Source of the DNA: Parapedobacter lycopersici
Lineage (GTDB): Bacteria; Bacteroidota; Bacteroidia; Sphingobacteriales; Sphingobacteriaceae
Direction of reading: 5' to 3'
Assembly (NCBI RefSeq): GCF_024643285.1
Contig: NZ_JAMSLW010000005.1
Coordinates: 124,001 to 188,000 of the forward strand
DNA length: 64,000 bases
Shown here: in pieces, positions 16,603-24,627 of the stretch
How positions within the stretch are numbered: position 1 is the first letter of the stretch
Layout of the letters: each line of letters starts with the position of its first letter
Notes under the pieces: model-generated
What the model was told of the DNA's origin: nothing
The model's database searches: none
Seen by the model: only the letters and a program-made list of their open reading frames with translations
Made by a program: the position numbers and the translations under genes

Positions 16603-17418
16603 ATGACGATGATCGAACGTATTAGACAGCTGTACTCCCCTATCCAGCCGGCCATCAGGCAATCGGCTGACAGCGTCGTTTACCGGGAATTCACGCCTCA
16701 TCCGCTCCTACAGTCACACATCTATTGTTACTGGACATTGCAAACCACACAGGTATTGGCAGAACCCTTCCACTACCGGGTGATTGCGGACGGATGCATC
16801 GATATGTTCGTTGAACTGCGGAATCCAGAACAAAGTTTTGTGATGGGCTTTTGCCGGCGGTATACGGAGTTTCTGCTCGCGGACACGTTTCATTACGTAG
16901 GCGTCCGGTTTCTGCCGACCATGTTTCCACAGCTTTTCCGGATAGATGCCTCCCTGTTGAGCGACCGATATGAAGCACTGGATGCCGTTGTCCCCTCGGC
17001 GGCGCAGTATATCGCCGATCACCTGACGGACCAGCTGACGATGGCCCAGACGGGGGCATTACTCGACCGGTATTTTTTAACGCAGCTGGAATCTGCTCGT
17101 TTTAATTACGACAACCGGCTCTATCATGCGCTTGACCTTATTTTAACGAAACAGGGTGTCTTAAATACCGATACAGACCTGGATACCGGCATCAGTCCGC
17201 GGCAATTGCAGCGACTATTCAATTATTACGTGGGTACCACACAGAAAACATTCAGCCAGGTGGTGCGGTTCCAGCAGCTGTTACAGACCAAGCCAGCCGG
17301 CCAGGGGCGGGGAAAATCCGGACTGTTTCTCGAATCCGGTTATTATGATCAGGCGCATTTCATCAAATCTTTCCGGAGTTTCTACGGTATTACCCCGGGC
17401 AGGGCTTTTGGCGGGTAG
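16603..17418 (+). CDS. AraC family transcriptional regulator
   Basis: The N-terminal part (about residues 1-150) matches the DUF6597-type domain of Bacteroidota AraC regulators (VVYREFTPHPLLQSHIYCYW, ADGCIDMFVELRNPEQSFVM, HYVGVRFLPTMFPQLF). The C-terminal 90 residues hold two helix-turn-helix units (GISPRQLQRLFNYYVGTTQK; SGYYDQAHFIKSFRSFYGIT-PG). I chose the start at 16603 because an earlier in-frame ATG (16483) overlaps the divergent sigma gene and adds a non-homologous stretch. The next gene, an exported VOC protein 67 bp on, may be its target. A role in controlling locus 1 or 2 is possible but unproven. Confidence 0.88.
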   Translation: MTMIERIRQLYSPIQPAIRQSADSVVYREFTPHPLLQSHIYCYWTLQTTQVLAEPFHYRVIADGCIDMFVELRNPEQSFVMGFCRRYTEFLLADTFHYVGVRFLPTMFPQLFRIDASLLSDRYEALDAVVPSAAQYIADHLTDQLTMAQTGALLDRYFLTQLESARFNYDNRLYHALDLILTKQGVLNTDTDLDTGISPRQLQRLFNYYVGTTQKTFSQVVRFQQLLQTKPAGQGRGKSGLFLESGYYDQAHFIKSFRSFYGITPGRAFGG

Positions 17419-17485
17419 CGATTGTCTGATTTTTACAATCTTCCTATCCGGGTAAAGCGGAATTTTACACCGGAATTTAACCAAC

Positions 17486-17953
17486 ATGAAAAAGATAGGT
17501 GTTTTATTATGCGGCCTGTTGCTTTTGGTAGCGGCAGGGTATTCACAGACCGACTCAATGCTTAACAGTAAGACCATGAAACTCAATGCAGGAATTATTA
17601 CCGAAAGATTAACCGAAACCAGGGACTTTTACGTTAATACGCTCGGGTTTGGCATTACGTTCGAAAACGAATTTTACGTGCTGCTGCACACGCCGGGAGG
17701 GAAATCCGAGATTAGCTTCTTATTGCCCAACCACCCTTCGCAGCAGCCCCTTTTCCATGCGCCGTTCCCGGGTAAGGGGGTGTACCTGACGCTGGAAGTT
17801 GCCGATGTGGACGCCCTGTATGACGAACTGAAAAGGAAAGGCGTCACCATCCGGATTGCGTTGCGCGATGAACCTTGGGGCGACCGGCATTTCGCTATTG
17901 AAGATCCCAATGGTGTTGGTATCGATATCGTAACCTATTCGCCCCAGCAATAG
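17486..17953 (+). CDS. Exported VOC (glyoxalase/bleomycin-resistance fold) protein
   Basis: Residues about 30-152 form a VOC domain of two beta-alpha-beta-beta-beta repeats: AGIITERLTETRDFYVNTLG, FENEFYVLLHTPGG, then GVYLTLEVADVDALYDELKR and WGDRHFAIEDPNGVGIDIVT. The last Glu/Asp-Pro-(Asp/Asn)-Gly motif is typical of metal-binding VOC proteins. An N-terminal signal peptide (LLCGLLLLVAAGYSQ) is unusual, since VOC proteins are normally cytosolic. The gene follows AraC on the same strand and ends at a clear terminator. Function (lyase, dioxygenase or binding protein) cannot be assigned from sequence. Confidence 0.85.
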   Translation: MKKIGVLLCGLLLLVAAGYSQTDSMLNSKTMKLNAGIITERLTETRDFYVNTLGFGITFENEFYVLLHTPGGKSEISFLLPNHPSQQPLFHAPFPGKGVYLTLEVADVDALYDELKRKGVTIRIALRDEPWGDRHFAIEDPNGVGIDIVTYSPQQ

Positions 17954-17958
17954 CGGAT

Positions 17959-17990
17959 CTGCCCCGGACGATGTGCCGGGGCAGGTTTTT
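17959..17990 (+). terminator. Rho-independent terminator after the VOC gene
   Basis: Arms CTGCCCCGG (17959-17967) and CCGGGGCAG (17976-17984), loop of about 8 bases, followed by GTTTTT on the plus strand. It lies between the convergent VOC and phospholipase C genes. Confidence 0.8.
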
Positions 17991-17994
17991 CCAG

Positions 17995-20463
17995 TTATCC
18001 ACCCATCAACGGATCGGTGGTGCTGGGTTTTCCGGTTTCCACATGGCCCGCAAAGCGTTGCCGGAAGCCGGGGTAGCCGGCCGCTTCCACCAGCAGATCA
18101 TACCAGCCATCGGAGCCAGACAGATCGATCAGCAGCGTTTGGCCGGATGCGTTTACGGACAGCTCGCTTACCGGCCGTTGATAAGCCATATCTTTCAGCA
18201 CCAGCTGCATGTTTTGAACCGATGAAGCCATAAGCTTCAAATTTCCCGTTGCCGGGTCGCCGGACACAGAAAGCTGTAGCTCCGGGTCCTGCAGGTCGCC
18301 GGAAAACTCCCTGAAAAATCCGTTAGGGCCGTGTACCTGCAGCCGATAGTGCTGATCCGGAAAATCTTCCAGCGGCCATGCGTAGTGGAGGTCTTCCTTT
18401 TCCCGAGCGGCAAAATTCCAGGTGCGCCCGGGCTGATCGTCGGGCAGGTAGGGGACACGTGTGTGCACGCGAAACGGCACCCCCATCACTTTGGTTTTTG
18501 GTAACGTTCCCGCCAGTTTAAATGCCATGGTGAGCTGCTTGGCTGTCCGGTCGACACGGGCGTCAACCGTAATGTCGTACGGAATGGCGCACGCGGATTT
18601 GGTTCCCGGTTCCTGCTGCGGCAACGAGGTCGACCGGGCCGGTTGCTTTCGCAGCTGCTCCAATGCAGCGGGTGCGAGCAGCCGGTAGTTTCCGGGCAGC
18701 CCCTTATCCCGCGCCGAATAAATCTGCGCCACATAACCGTCGCGCCCCAAGGGTTGGAGAGATGCATCAGCGGCCGCCGTTGCGGGGCGGAATACGGAGG
18801 TCAGGTTCCCGCATACCAGCCGCCGCCAGGCACTGATATTGGGTTCGTTTACTTTTTTACCTGTCCGTTTTTCGAGGAAATGCTCCAGGAACTGCAACGT
18901 CGAGGTATGGTCGAACACTTCGGAGTTTACCCAGCCGCCCTTCGTCCAGGGGGAGGCGACCACCAGCGGGACGCGGAAGCCGAGCCCGATCGGGCTGTCG
19001 AGCGTTGCGTCCGGATTGCCCGAGCGCACCTTTTCCTGGGCAGCGGTAACGTACTCGTCGGCGGTATCAACACCGGAGGCTACCGCACCCCCGGTTTTTA
19101 TGCCGGTATGCGGCGGCACAAATGGGGGCATGTGGTCGAAATACCCATCGTTTTCATCGTAGGTAAGCACAAAGATGGTTTTTTGCCACACTTCCGGGTG
19201 CTTCGTCAGGATATCGAGTGCTTCCGAAACGTACCAAGCGCCATACCATGGCGCTCCCGGGTGGTCGGAGAAATTACAGGGTGCCACCAGCCACGAAACG
19301 GTGGGCAGGTTCCCCGATTCGACATCTTTCCGGAACTGGTGGAAGACATCGCCTTTGGGTACCTGCACACTTTTCTCGCCATCTTGGTCGGTATAGTGAA
19401 TGGTTTCCAGCTCGTGGTAATCCGGATCGGCTGTATTGGTTACAAACGCCCGCCGGTGGATTTCGCGCTCAAATTCCGTCAGTTTATCAAAGTTTTCGGC
19501 ACTGTAAGTCTCGAGATCCGCCTGCAGCTGTGCCAGCAGCCCCCGCTTATCTTTCAATGTGGTTACGTCTGCCTGGTTATCGGCACGGATTTCTGCCTCC
19601 AGCTGCTGCACCCGTTTTTTAAGGTAAACGCGGTGCGCCGGATGGAAACGGACGTGGTATTGCCGGGAAAACTCGAGGTTGTTGTCTGTAAAATTGGCCA
19701 GCCAGTCTTCCTCTTCCCCTTCAAAACCAACGGGAAGGCTGAGCTCATTCTGGTAGACCTTCCAGAGTACACCCGCTTCCTGGAGCCGCTCGGGGTATGT
19801 TGTCCAGCCGATGTTTTTATAGTTAATCTGCCCGTTGTCTACGTGGGCTACCGAATCCGGATCACGGGGCTTCTCCCGGATGGTACCCGACCAGAAATAC
19901 GACCGGTTGGCGCTGGTGCCCGTTAGCGAAGAGCAAAAATGATGGTCACACACGGTAAAGGCATCCGCCAGCGCGTAGTAAAACGGAATATCTTCGCGGT
20001 CGTAATACCCCATCGTCAGCGGCATGTGCCGGTACTCGGGGTTACCGGCCTTTTTGGCTTCCAGCCAAGTATCCATTTTCCCGTCGTTCCGGGCGTGGAC
20101 CATATCCTTCCAGCCGTGGGGGAGCGACCCCATCCAGGTGGCCTTCGTATTTTTGATGTCCAGGCGGAAGGGGGCGAAGCTTTCACCCTGCGCGTTGCTT
20201 TGCGCCCATATAGGAAGGCCATTTGGCAGCGTAATCGCCCGCGGGTCATTAAATCCGCGCACACCCCGCAGGCTGCCATAGGCGTGGTCAAACGACCGGT
20301 TTTCCTGCATGAGAAACACCACATGCTCCGCATCGAGGTAGGTGGTGCCCGCCAGCGGCTCTATCGCCAACGCACGCTGGATGGAGGGTGGCAGCGTATG
20401 CACTGCCGCTGTTGATCCGGCGAGTAACGCCGCTTTTTTTAAGAAAGTTCTTCTGGATTCCAT
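17995..20463 (-). CDS. Tat-exported phospholipase C (phosphocholine-specific type)
   Basis: Bacterial phospholipase C of the PlcN/PlcH family cuts the glycerol- or ceramide-side ester of a phospholipid and frees the phosphorylated head group. The 822-residue length is normal. It opens with a Tat signal (MESRRTFLKKAALLAG), followed by the family active-site stretch EHVVFLMQENRSFDHAYGSL, later FVLTYDENDGYFDHMPPFVP and PLVVASPWTKGGWVNSEVFD-HT, and two C-terminal beta domains of the DUF756 type (about residues 620-810). It is the last gene of locus 2, 15 bp after the FAD oxidase. That position suggests the true substrate may be a phosphonolipid (for example ceramide-aminoethylphosphonate) and not only phosphatidylcholine. 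This is inference; the sequence does not show head-group specificity. Confidence 0.92.
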   Translation of the reverse strand: MESRRTFLKKAALLAGSTAAVHTLPPSIQRALAIEPLAGTTYLDAEHVVFLMQENRSFDHAYGSLRGVRGFNDPRAITLPNGLPIWAQSNAQGESFAPFRLDIKNTKATWMGSLPHGWKDMVHARNDGKMDTWLEAKKAGNPEYRHMPLTMGYYDREDIPFYYALADAFTVCDHHFCSSLTGTSANRSYFWSGTIREKPRDPDSVAHVDNGQINYKNIGWTTYPERLQEAGVLWKVYQNELSLPVGFEGEEEDWLANFTDNNLEFSRQYHVRFHPAHRVYLKKRVQQLEAEIRADNQADVTTLKDKRGLLAQLQADLETYSAENFDKLTEFEREIHRRAFVTNTADPDYHELETIHYTDQDGEKSVQVPKGDVFHQFRKDVESGNLPTVSWLVAPCNFSDHPGAPWYGAWYVSEALDILTKHPEVWQKTIFVLTYDENDGYFDHMPPFVPPHTGIKTGGAVASGVDTADEYVTAAQEKVRSGNPDATLDSPIGLGFRVPLVVASPWTKGGWVNSEVFDHTSTLQFLEHFLEKRTGKKVNEPNISAWRRLVCGNLTSVFRPATAAADASLQPLGRDGYVAQIYSARDKGLPGNYRLLAPAALEQLRKQPARSTSLPQQEPGTKSACAIPYDITVDARVDRTAKQLTMAFKLAGTLPKTKVMGVPFRVHTRVPYLPDDQPGRTWNFAAREKEDLHYAWPLEDFPDQHYRLQVHGPNGFFREFSGDLQDPELQLSVSGDPATGNLKLMASSVQNMQLVLKDMAYQRPVSELSVNASGQTLLIDLSGSDGWYDLLVEAAGYPGFRQRFAGHVETGKPSTTDPLMGG

Positions 20464-20478
20464 AATATGGAGGTTAAA

Positions 20479-21621
20479 TTACAAAATCTGTTCAACATAA
20501 ATGTGCTCGGCAAGCCCAAAAGACAGCGTCATACCGGCGCCGCCCAAGGCGTTGAGGACAACAACGTTATCGTCCTGCTGAAGCAGCAGGTGATTTTTGC
20601 CGTTGGTCATTTTGGCATATACCCCATTCCAGGATGAGGCCAGCCGGTAATTTTTAAACCGGGTGAATCGCATCAGGTAATCAATAATGAGTCCGTTGAT
20701 GTGCTGCCTGTCGAACGGATCGGGCGCGGGGCCATATTCGTGGGAATCGCCGATGGTCAGTTCACCGTTCCCATGCTGCGATGCCATGACGTGTATCCCC
20801 AACTGGAGGTACTCGCCCAGTTCACGCCCGACCTTTTCCCGAAGCGCGGGTAGTGAAGGTGCCGCCTGGAATGCGCCATAGTGCAGCAGGGATAGTCCGC
20901 CGCACAGGGGCGGACCGATACGCCAGTTATCGGGCTGGGCAGCCAGGCGCATCATCTGAAGCTTGCATTTGGTAATGGGCAGCGCCGAATAGGCATCGGG
21001 GTATAGCGTTTCAAAATCAGCCCCACTGCATACCGCGATAAAGTCGGCCTGCTGAAATTGGCCGCTGCCGAAATAAACCGTCGATTCGGCAATCCGGTTT
21101 ACGCAGGTATTCCATTTAAATGCTACCCCATACCGTGTTTCGAGGTATCCAGCAAGTTTAACAATAGCCTCCCGCGGGTCGACAATGACTTCCTCGGCAC
21201 TCCAGAGTGCCCCTTTAAGGCCGTTGGGGTTTGCGGCCGGCGACTTGGCGGATGCCTGTTCGGGGGTAAGCATGCCACAGGCTCTTTCACCGCCGTAGAT
21301 CGTCGCGTATTCCTCCATTACAGCAAGTTCCGCTTCATCGTAGGCGAGATGCAGTGATCCCGTTTGTTCGTGCCAGATACCGGCTTGGGTACAAACCTCT
21401 TTCCAGGTATCCCGCGAGCGTATTGCCCAGGCATACGCTTCGCCCGCCGGCTGGCCTACCGGCCAGATCATGCCGAAATTACGTACGGATGCACCAACCG
21501 GCTGAGGGTGGCGCTCGTAAACGGTTACGTGATAGCCTTTACTGGCCAGGGCTTTTGCGCTGGCAAGCCCCACAATACCTGCGCCGATGACAATGGCGGT
21601 TTTCTTTTGATGCGGTTTCAT
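20479..21621 (-). CDS. FAD-dependent aminophosphonate oxidase (TIGR03364 type)
   Basis: A 380-residue DAO-fold flavoprotein: AIVIGAGIVGLASAKALASK is the FAD-binding GxGxxG, followed by VTVYERHPQPVGASVRNFGM. The VGASVRNFGMIWPVGQP segment and the C-terminal ALGGAGMTLSFGLAEHI are characteristic of the TIGR03364 clade. That clade was defined by its synteny with PhnX-like phosphonatases and was proposed to deaminate aminophosphonates oxidatively (2-aminoethylphosphonate, its N-methyl or 1-hydroxy form). The PhnX-like gene is two genes upstream, exactly this association. The start overlaps the end of the DUF5690 gene by 4 bp (ATGA), which implies translational coupling. Confidence 0.85.
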   Translation of the reverse strand: MKPHQKKTAIVIGAGIVGLASAKALASKGYHVTVYERHPQPVGASVRNFGMIWPVGQPAGEAYAWAIRSRDTWKEVCTQAGIWHEQTGSLHLAYDEAELAVMEEYATIYGGERACGMLTPEQASAKSPAANPNGLKGALWSAEEVIVDPREAIVKLAGYLETRYGVAFKWNTCVNRIAESTVYFGSGQFQQADFIAVCSGADFETLYPDAYSALPITKCKLQMMRLAAQPDNWRIGPPLCGGLSLLHYGAFQAAPSLPALREKVGRELGEYLQLGIHVMASQHGNGELTIGDSHEYGPAPDPFDRQHINGLIIDYLMRFTRFKNYRLASSWNGVYAKMTNGKNHLLLQQDDNVVVLNALGGAGMTLSFGLAEHIYVEQIL

Positions 21622-22949
21622 GTACTTGAATAGGTAATGCCCCCTTCCCAGGCGGGCTGTTGTTGTCTTTTGTTTGTGTTAATTTTCTTCTGCCGGAAGT
21701 ACCATAGCGAGAAGGCTACGGAGATTCCACCAAGTGCAGATGAAAGCAATACCGCCTGCTGGAAAAATGTTCCCCAGCTCAGGTGCACCAGTCCAAGCTC
21801 CCGGATAACCAGTACGGCAACGCTACCCAGGTAGCCAACGGCATCCGCTACGTACATTACAAAACCGATGTTGCCCGTATGGCGGAACGTAGCCAATAGC
21901 CGCTCGAAAAAAATGGCATTATAGGGTATGTACACCATATACAACCCCAGTCCGGCAATGCTCATCCAACCGATGCCGCCAATCATTCCCTGCTGGAACA
22001 GCCACGTCGACACACCGGCAAGCAGGCATCCGGTAAGGATCATGATATGGATTAGCATAAAGGCTTTCAGGTTGTTCCGTATAAAGATCAGGGAGCCCAT
22101 CAGCACCAGCACCGCAATCGCAATGGCCGAATCTGTCTGTGCGTAGATGTACTTGCCGGAAACGCCGATGTCGGCCCAGATCTCCACTTCAAAATTGTCG
22201 CGTATATCGCGGATAATGGTGAACAGCAAATAAGCGAAAACCGTCAGCACCAGCCCGGGAAGGTAGGTCAGCAGAAACGCCTTCCGTGCAGCGGGCCCCA
22301 TGGGTTCCCGGACCGTCCGCAGCGCCTGGTCGCGGGCATCCGGCGGAGGCGTTACCTCAAGCAGCGCCGTGCAGATGAGCAGCGGTACAACAAAAAGCAG
22401 TCCCGTGCAAAACGGCATCCAGTATTCCGTCACCTGCACATTTTCCATGAGGATGCGCGCAACCGTCTTCACAAAACCCGATGCAAAGACCAGGCTTACA
22501 CTCATTACCGCCCCCAGTAGTTCGGTCGTTCGCCGGCCTTCCAAATAAGAAAAAACCAGCCCCCAAATGACACCAAGCGGCAGTCCGTTAACAAACAGGA
22601 AAAAAATATTAAACGGCGCCGGCACTACCGCAAAAGCCAGCAGCGCACCCCAGGCGATGCCGACCAGCCCGACGATCTTTACTCCACGCCGCCGGTGCCC
22701 CAGCTCGGCAATAAACCGGATACCGTAAAATTTGCTCAGCATATATCCAAATACCTGGGCAATCACCAGCCAGACCTTGTAGTCGATTCCCAAAAGGGCC
22801 TCCCCTTCAAACGTACCCGCGGTAAACGCTTTGCGAAAGGCATACATGCTGGTGTAACAGCCGAAAGCGGCTAAAGCGGTAATCAGCGTACTGTAGGCAA
22901 CCGGCATTTTTGCTGCCTGTTTCCGCAGCTGGTTAAGGAAGTGTGTCAT
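21618..22949 (-). CDS. DUF5690 family MFS-type inner-membrane transporter
   Basis: A 443-residue protein with about 12 hydrophobic segments spread over its length (for example LITALAAFGCYTSMYAF, VGLVGIAWGALLAFAVV, FNIFFLFVNGLPLGVIWGLV, YLPGLVLTVFAYLLFTII) and MFS-like loops. It resembles the DUF5690 family of Bacteroidota. The start codon directly follows the stop of the PhnX-like gene (no gap), and the end overlaps the FAD oxidase start by 4 bp. No other inner-membrane importer and no PhnCDE ABC transporter lies in the locus, so it is the best candidate to carry the phosphonate or head group from periplasm to cytoplasm. Direction and substrate are inferred from context only. Confidence 0.83.
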   Translation of the reverse strand: MTHFLNQLRKQAAKMPVAYSTLITALAAFGCYTSMYAFRKAFTAGTFEGEALLGIDYKVWLVIAQVFGYMLSKFYGIRFIAELGHRRRGVKIVGLVGIAWGALLAFAVVPAPFNIFFLFVNGLPLGVIWGLVFSYLEGRRTTELLGAVMSVSLVFASGFVKTVARILMENVQVTEYWMPFCTGLLFVVPLLICTALLEVTPPPDARDQALRTVREPMGPAARKAFLLTYLPGLVLTVFAYLLFTIIRDIRDNFEVEIWADIGVSGKYIYAQTDSAIAIAVLVLMGSLIFIRNNLKAFMLIHIMILTGCLLAGVSTWLFQQGMIGGIGWMSIAGLGLYMVYIPYNAIFFERLLATFRHTGNIGFVMYVADAVGYLGSVAVLVIRELGLVHLSWGTFFQQAVLLSSALGGISVAFSLWYFRQKKINTNKRQQQPAWEGGITYSST

Positions 22950-23636
22950 TTAGGATTGGATAATGTCAACCACTTCACGGATGTCATCGATGATCTGCGT
23001 CGGCGCATGCTGCTCCAGCTCTTCTCTCGAATACGCACCGGTGGTTATCCCGATGACATAGCGGCAGCCGGCATTTTTCCCTTCGTTGATATCGACCTCG
23101 GTATCCCCTACCTTGGCAACGGCTGATGCATCCGTAACACCGGCACGGGCCATCAGCTTCCGGATCATATCGGGGTGTGGGCGGCCATGTTCCACTTCAT
23201 CTGAGGCAATCATAAAATCGATAAGTTCTTTTTTATACCATCCCAGTCTTTCGAGAATAACATCGGCAATGTTTCTGGAGAATCCGGTGTTAAGGGCTAT
23301 TTTGATGCCCATGGCGTGTAGCCGGTCAAACGTGGTTTCGACATGTGGCAGGGGTTCGATTTCGTCCGTTGTTTCATAGTAACGGACCATGCGGCCAACA
23401 AATGAGCGGTGGATGGCGGCGACTTCCGTATCGCTTAACGCTCCATTCCCATTTTCCAACGGCTTTAAGATCGCGCGGATCGCCTCATTTTTCTCGTACC
23501 CCATGAATGGGTTAATCTGTTCAATGGGAACATGGTGTCCGAATTTCTCCAGGGCAGCCTGGAATGCCTCACCTACTCTGTTGTCGTCCTTGACGGTGGT
23601 TCCCGCAATGTCAAAAACTACTAGTGAAATACTCAT
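22950..23636 (-). CDS. Phosphonatase-like HAD hydrolase (TIGR03351, PhnX-like)
   Basis: PhnX splits phosphonoacetaldehyde into acetaldehyde and phosphate. The 228-residue protein keeps the special features of that mechanism. The HAD motif 1 is DIAGT (residues 9-13) with Ala in place of the second Asp. A Lys at position 49 in FMGYEKNE aligns with the Schiff-base Lys53 of Bacillus cereus PhnX (MGLLK). Arg152 (EHGRPHPDM) replaces the usual HAD Lys. The motif 3 acids are in VGDTEVDINEG (177-187). TIGR03351 members are associated with FAD oxidases, not with PhnW, as here. Substrate: phosphonoacetaldehyde or its 1-hydroxy form. A separate N-terminal helix arrangement typical of the cap is present. 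Confidence 0.88.
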   Translation of the reverse strand: MSISLVVFDIAGTTVKDDNRVGEAFQAALEKFGHHVPIEQINPFMGYEKNEAIRAILKPLENGNGALSDTEVAAIHRSFVGRMVRYYETTDEIEPLPHVETTFDRLHAMGIKIALNTGFSRNIADVILERLGWYKKELIDFMIASDEVEHGRPHPDMIRKLMARAGVTDASAVAKVGDTEVDINEGKNAGCRYVIGITTGAYSREELEQHAPTQIIDDIREVVDIIQS

Positions 23637-23666
23637 AACTAATCTATTTTCCGTGTTTACTTCTAT

Positions 23667-24608
23667 TTAATCGGACAGGCCTTCATTCTCCGGCTGATCA
23701 GCCCCGGTGAAAGCGGCGCGGATCGGTCTTCCGATCCATACGTATGGTCGTTTAAGCTGTAGTGCGAAGGCTATAGTGGCGGCGATATCATAGGGGTATA
23801 TGGGTTGCTTTAGCTGATACCCGGCTTTGATGCCCGGTCCGGACATGATCAGGGGTATGGTGGTTTCCTCGGGTGTTTCCCCGCCGTGGCCTTTTCCGAT
23901 GCCGCCGTGGTCCGAGGTAATGATAACGAGTGTTTCCCCGGCGATTCCCGCACGCTTTATTCCGTCCAGCAGCTGACCGACCAGCGTATCTGCTTTACTG
24001 ATGGCTTGAAAATATGCCGGCGAGCCGTGCCCGTAATGGTGTCCGGCCCCATCGACATGGTCGAGGTGGACGACGGTCAGTACTGGCCGGTTTTCCTGAA
24101 TGTAATGTGCGGCAGCGGCGGCCGTGGAGTCTGCCGTGGATTGCCTGAGGTCGTAATCGACAAAGGCATGATTATAGAGACGACCGAAGCCCTCCCATTG
24201 GTAGACCGAACCGACCTGAGCATCGGGATGCTGGCTTTTTAATACGCTGAAAATAGAGGGGAACCGGCCATCGCTGCCCCGCACCACCGCAGGAAGTGTA
24301 TGCGTTTCCAGTTTCCAGTCGTTGCTGGTGACCCCATGCTGCTCGGGTCCGGCACCGAGTAATATAGACGCCCAGTTCGGGCTGCTTACCGAGGGCAATA
24401 CGGTCCGGGCACTCCAGGAGGCGCTGCCTGCCGCGATGAGGCTGTCCATGACGGGCGTTTCTGCTCCGCGCAAACCGCTGGCACTTAATCCGTCGATACC
24501 GATAACCACGATATGCTTAATTGGCTCCTGTGCAGGAGCAACACTGGCTGTACACGGCCCCAGCAAAAGGACGGCCGTCGCTAACCGGTTAACTTGATTC
24601 CATTTCAT
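23667..24608 (-). CDS. Exported alkaline-phosphatase-superfamily phosphodiesterase/phosphatase
   Basis: The 313-residue protein belongs to the nucleotide pyrophosphatase/phosphodiesterase (PF01663) group. The metal-binding start IVVIGIDGLSASGLRGAETP is followed by LPSVSSPNWASILLGAGPEQ, where a Ser stands at the nucleophile position usually held by Thr, then LDHVDGAGHHYGH and ITSDHGGIGKGHGG (metal His/Asp). A signal peptide (LATAVLLLGPCTASVAPAQ) indicates a periplasmic or outer location. I chose the ATG at 24608 (MKWNQVNR), which gives the signal peptide and a 19-bp gap to the preceding gene. In this locus it may release phosphate or cut head-group diesters. Confidence 0.87.
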   Translation of the reverse strand: MKWNQVNRLATAVLLLGPCTASVAPAQEPIKHIVVIGIDGLSASGLRGAETPVMDSLIAAGSASWSARTVLPSVSSPNWASILLGAGPEQHGVTSNDWKLETHTLPAVVRGSDGRFPSIFSVLKSQHPDAQVGSVYQWEGFGRLYNHAFVDYDLRQSTADSTAAAAAHYIQENRPVLTVVHLDHVDGAGHHYGHGSPAYFQAISKADTLVGQLLDGIKRAGIAGETLVIITSDHGGIGKGHGGETPEETTIPLIMSGPGIKAGYQLKQPIYPYDIAATIAFALQLKRPYVWIGRPIRAAFTGADQPENEGLSD

Positions 24609-24627
24609 ATTGGTTTGTTTTAAAAGG

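Noticed and set aside
18643..19926. Open frame of 427 codons on the plus strand inside the phospholipase C gene
   Set aside because: It is antisense to a clear 822-residue enzyme with family motifs and has no recognisable protein features; GC-rich codon shadow.
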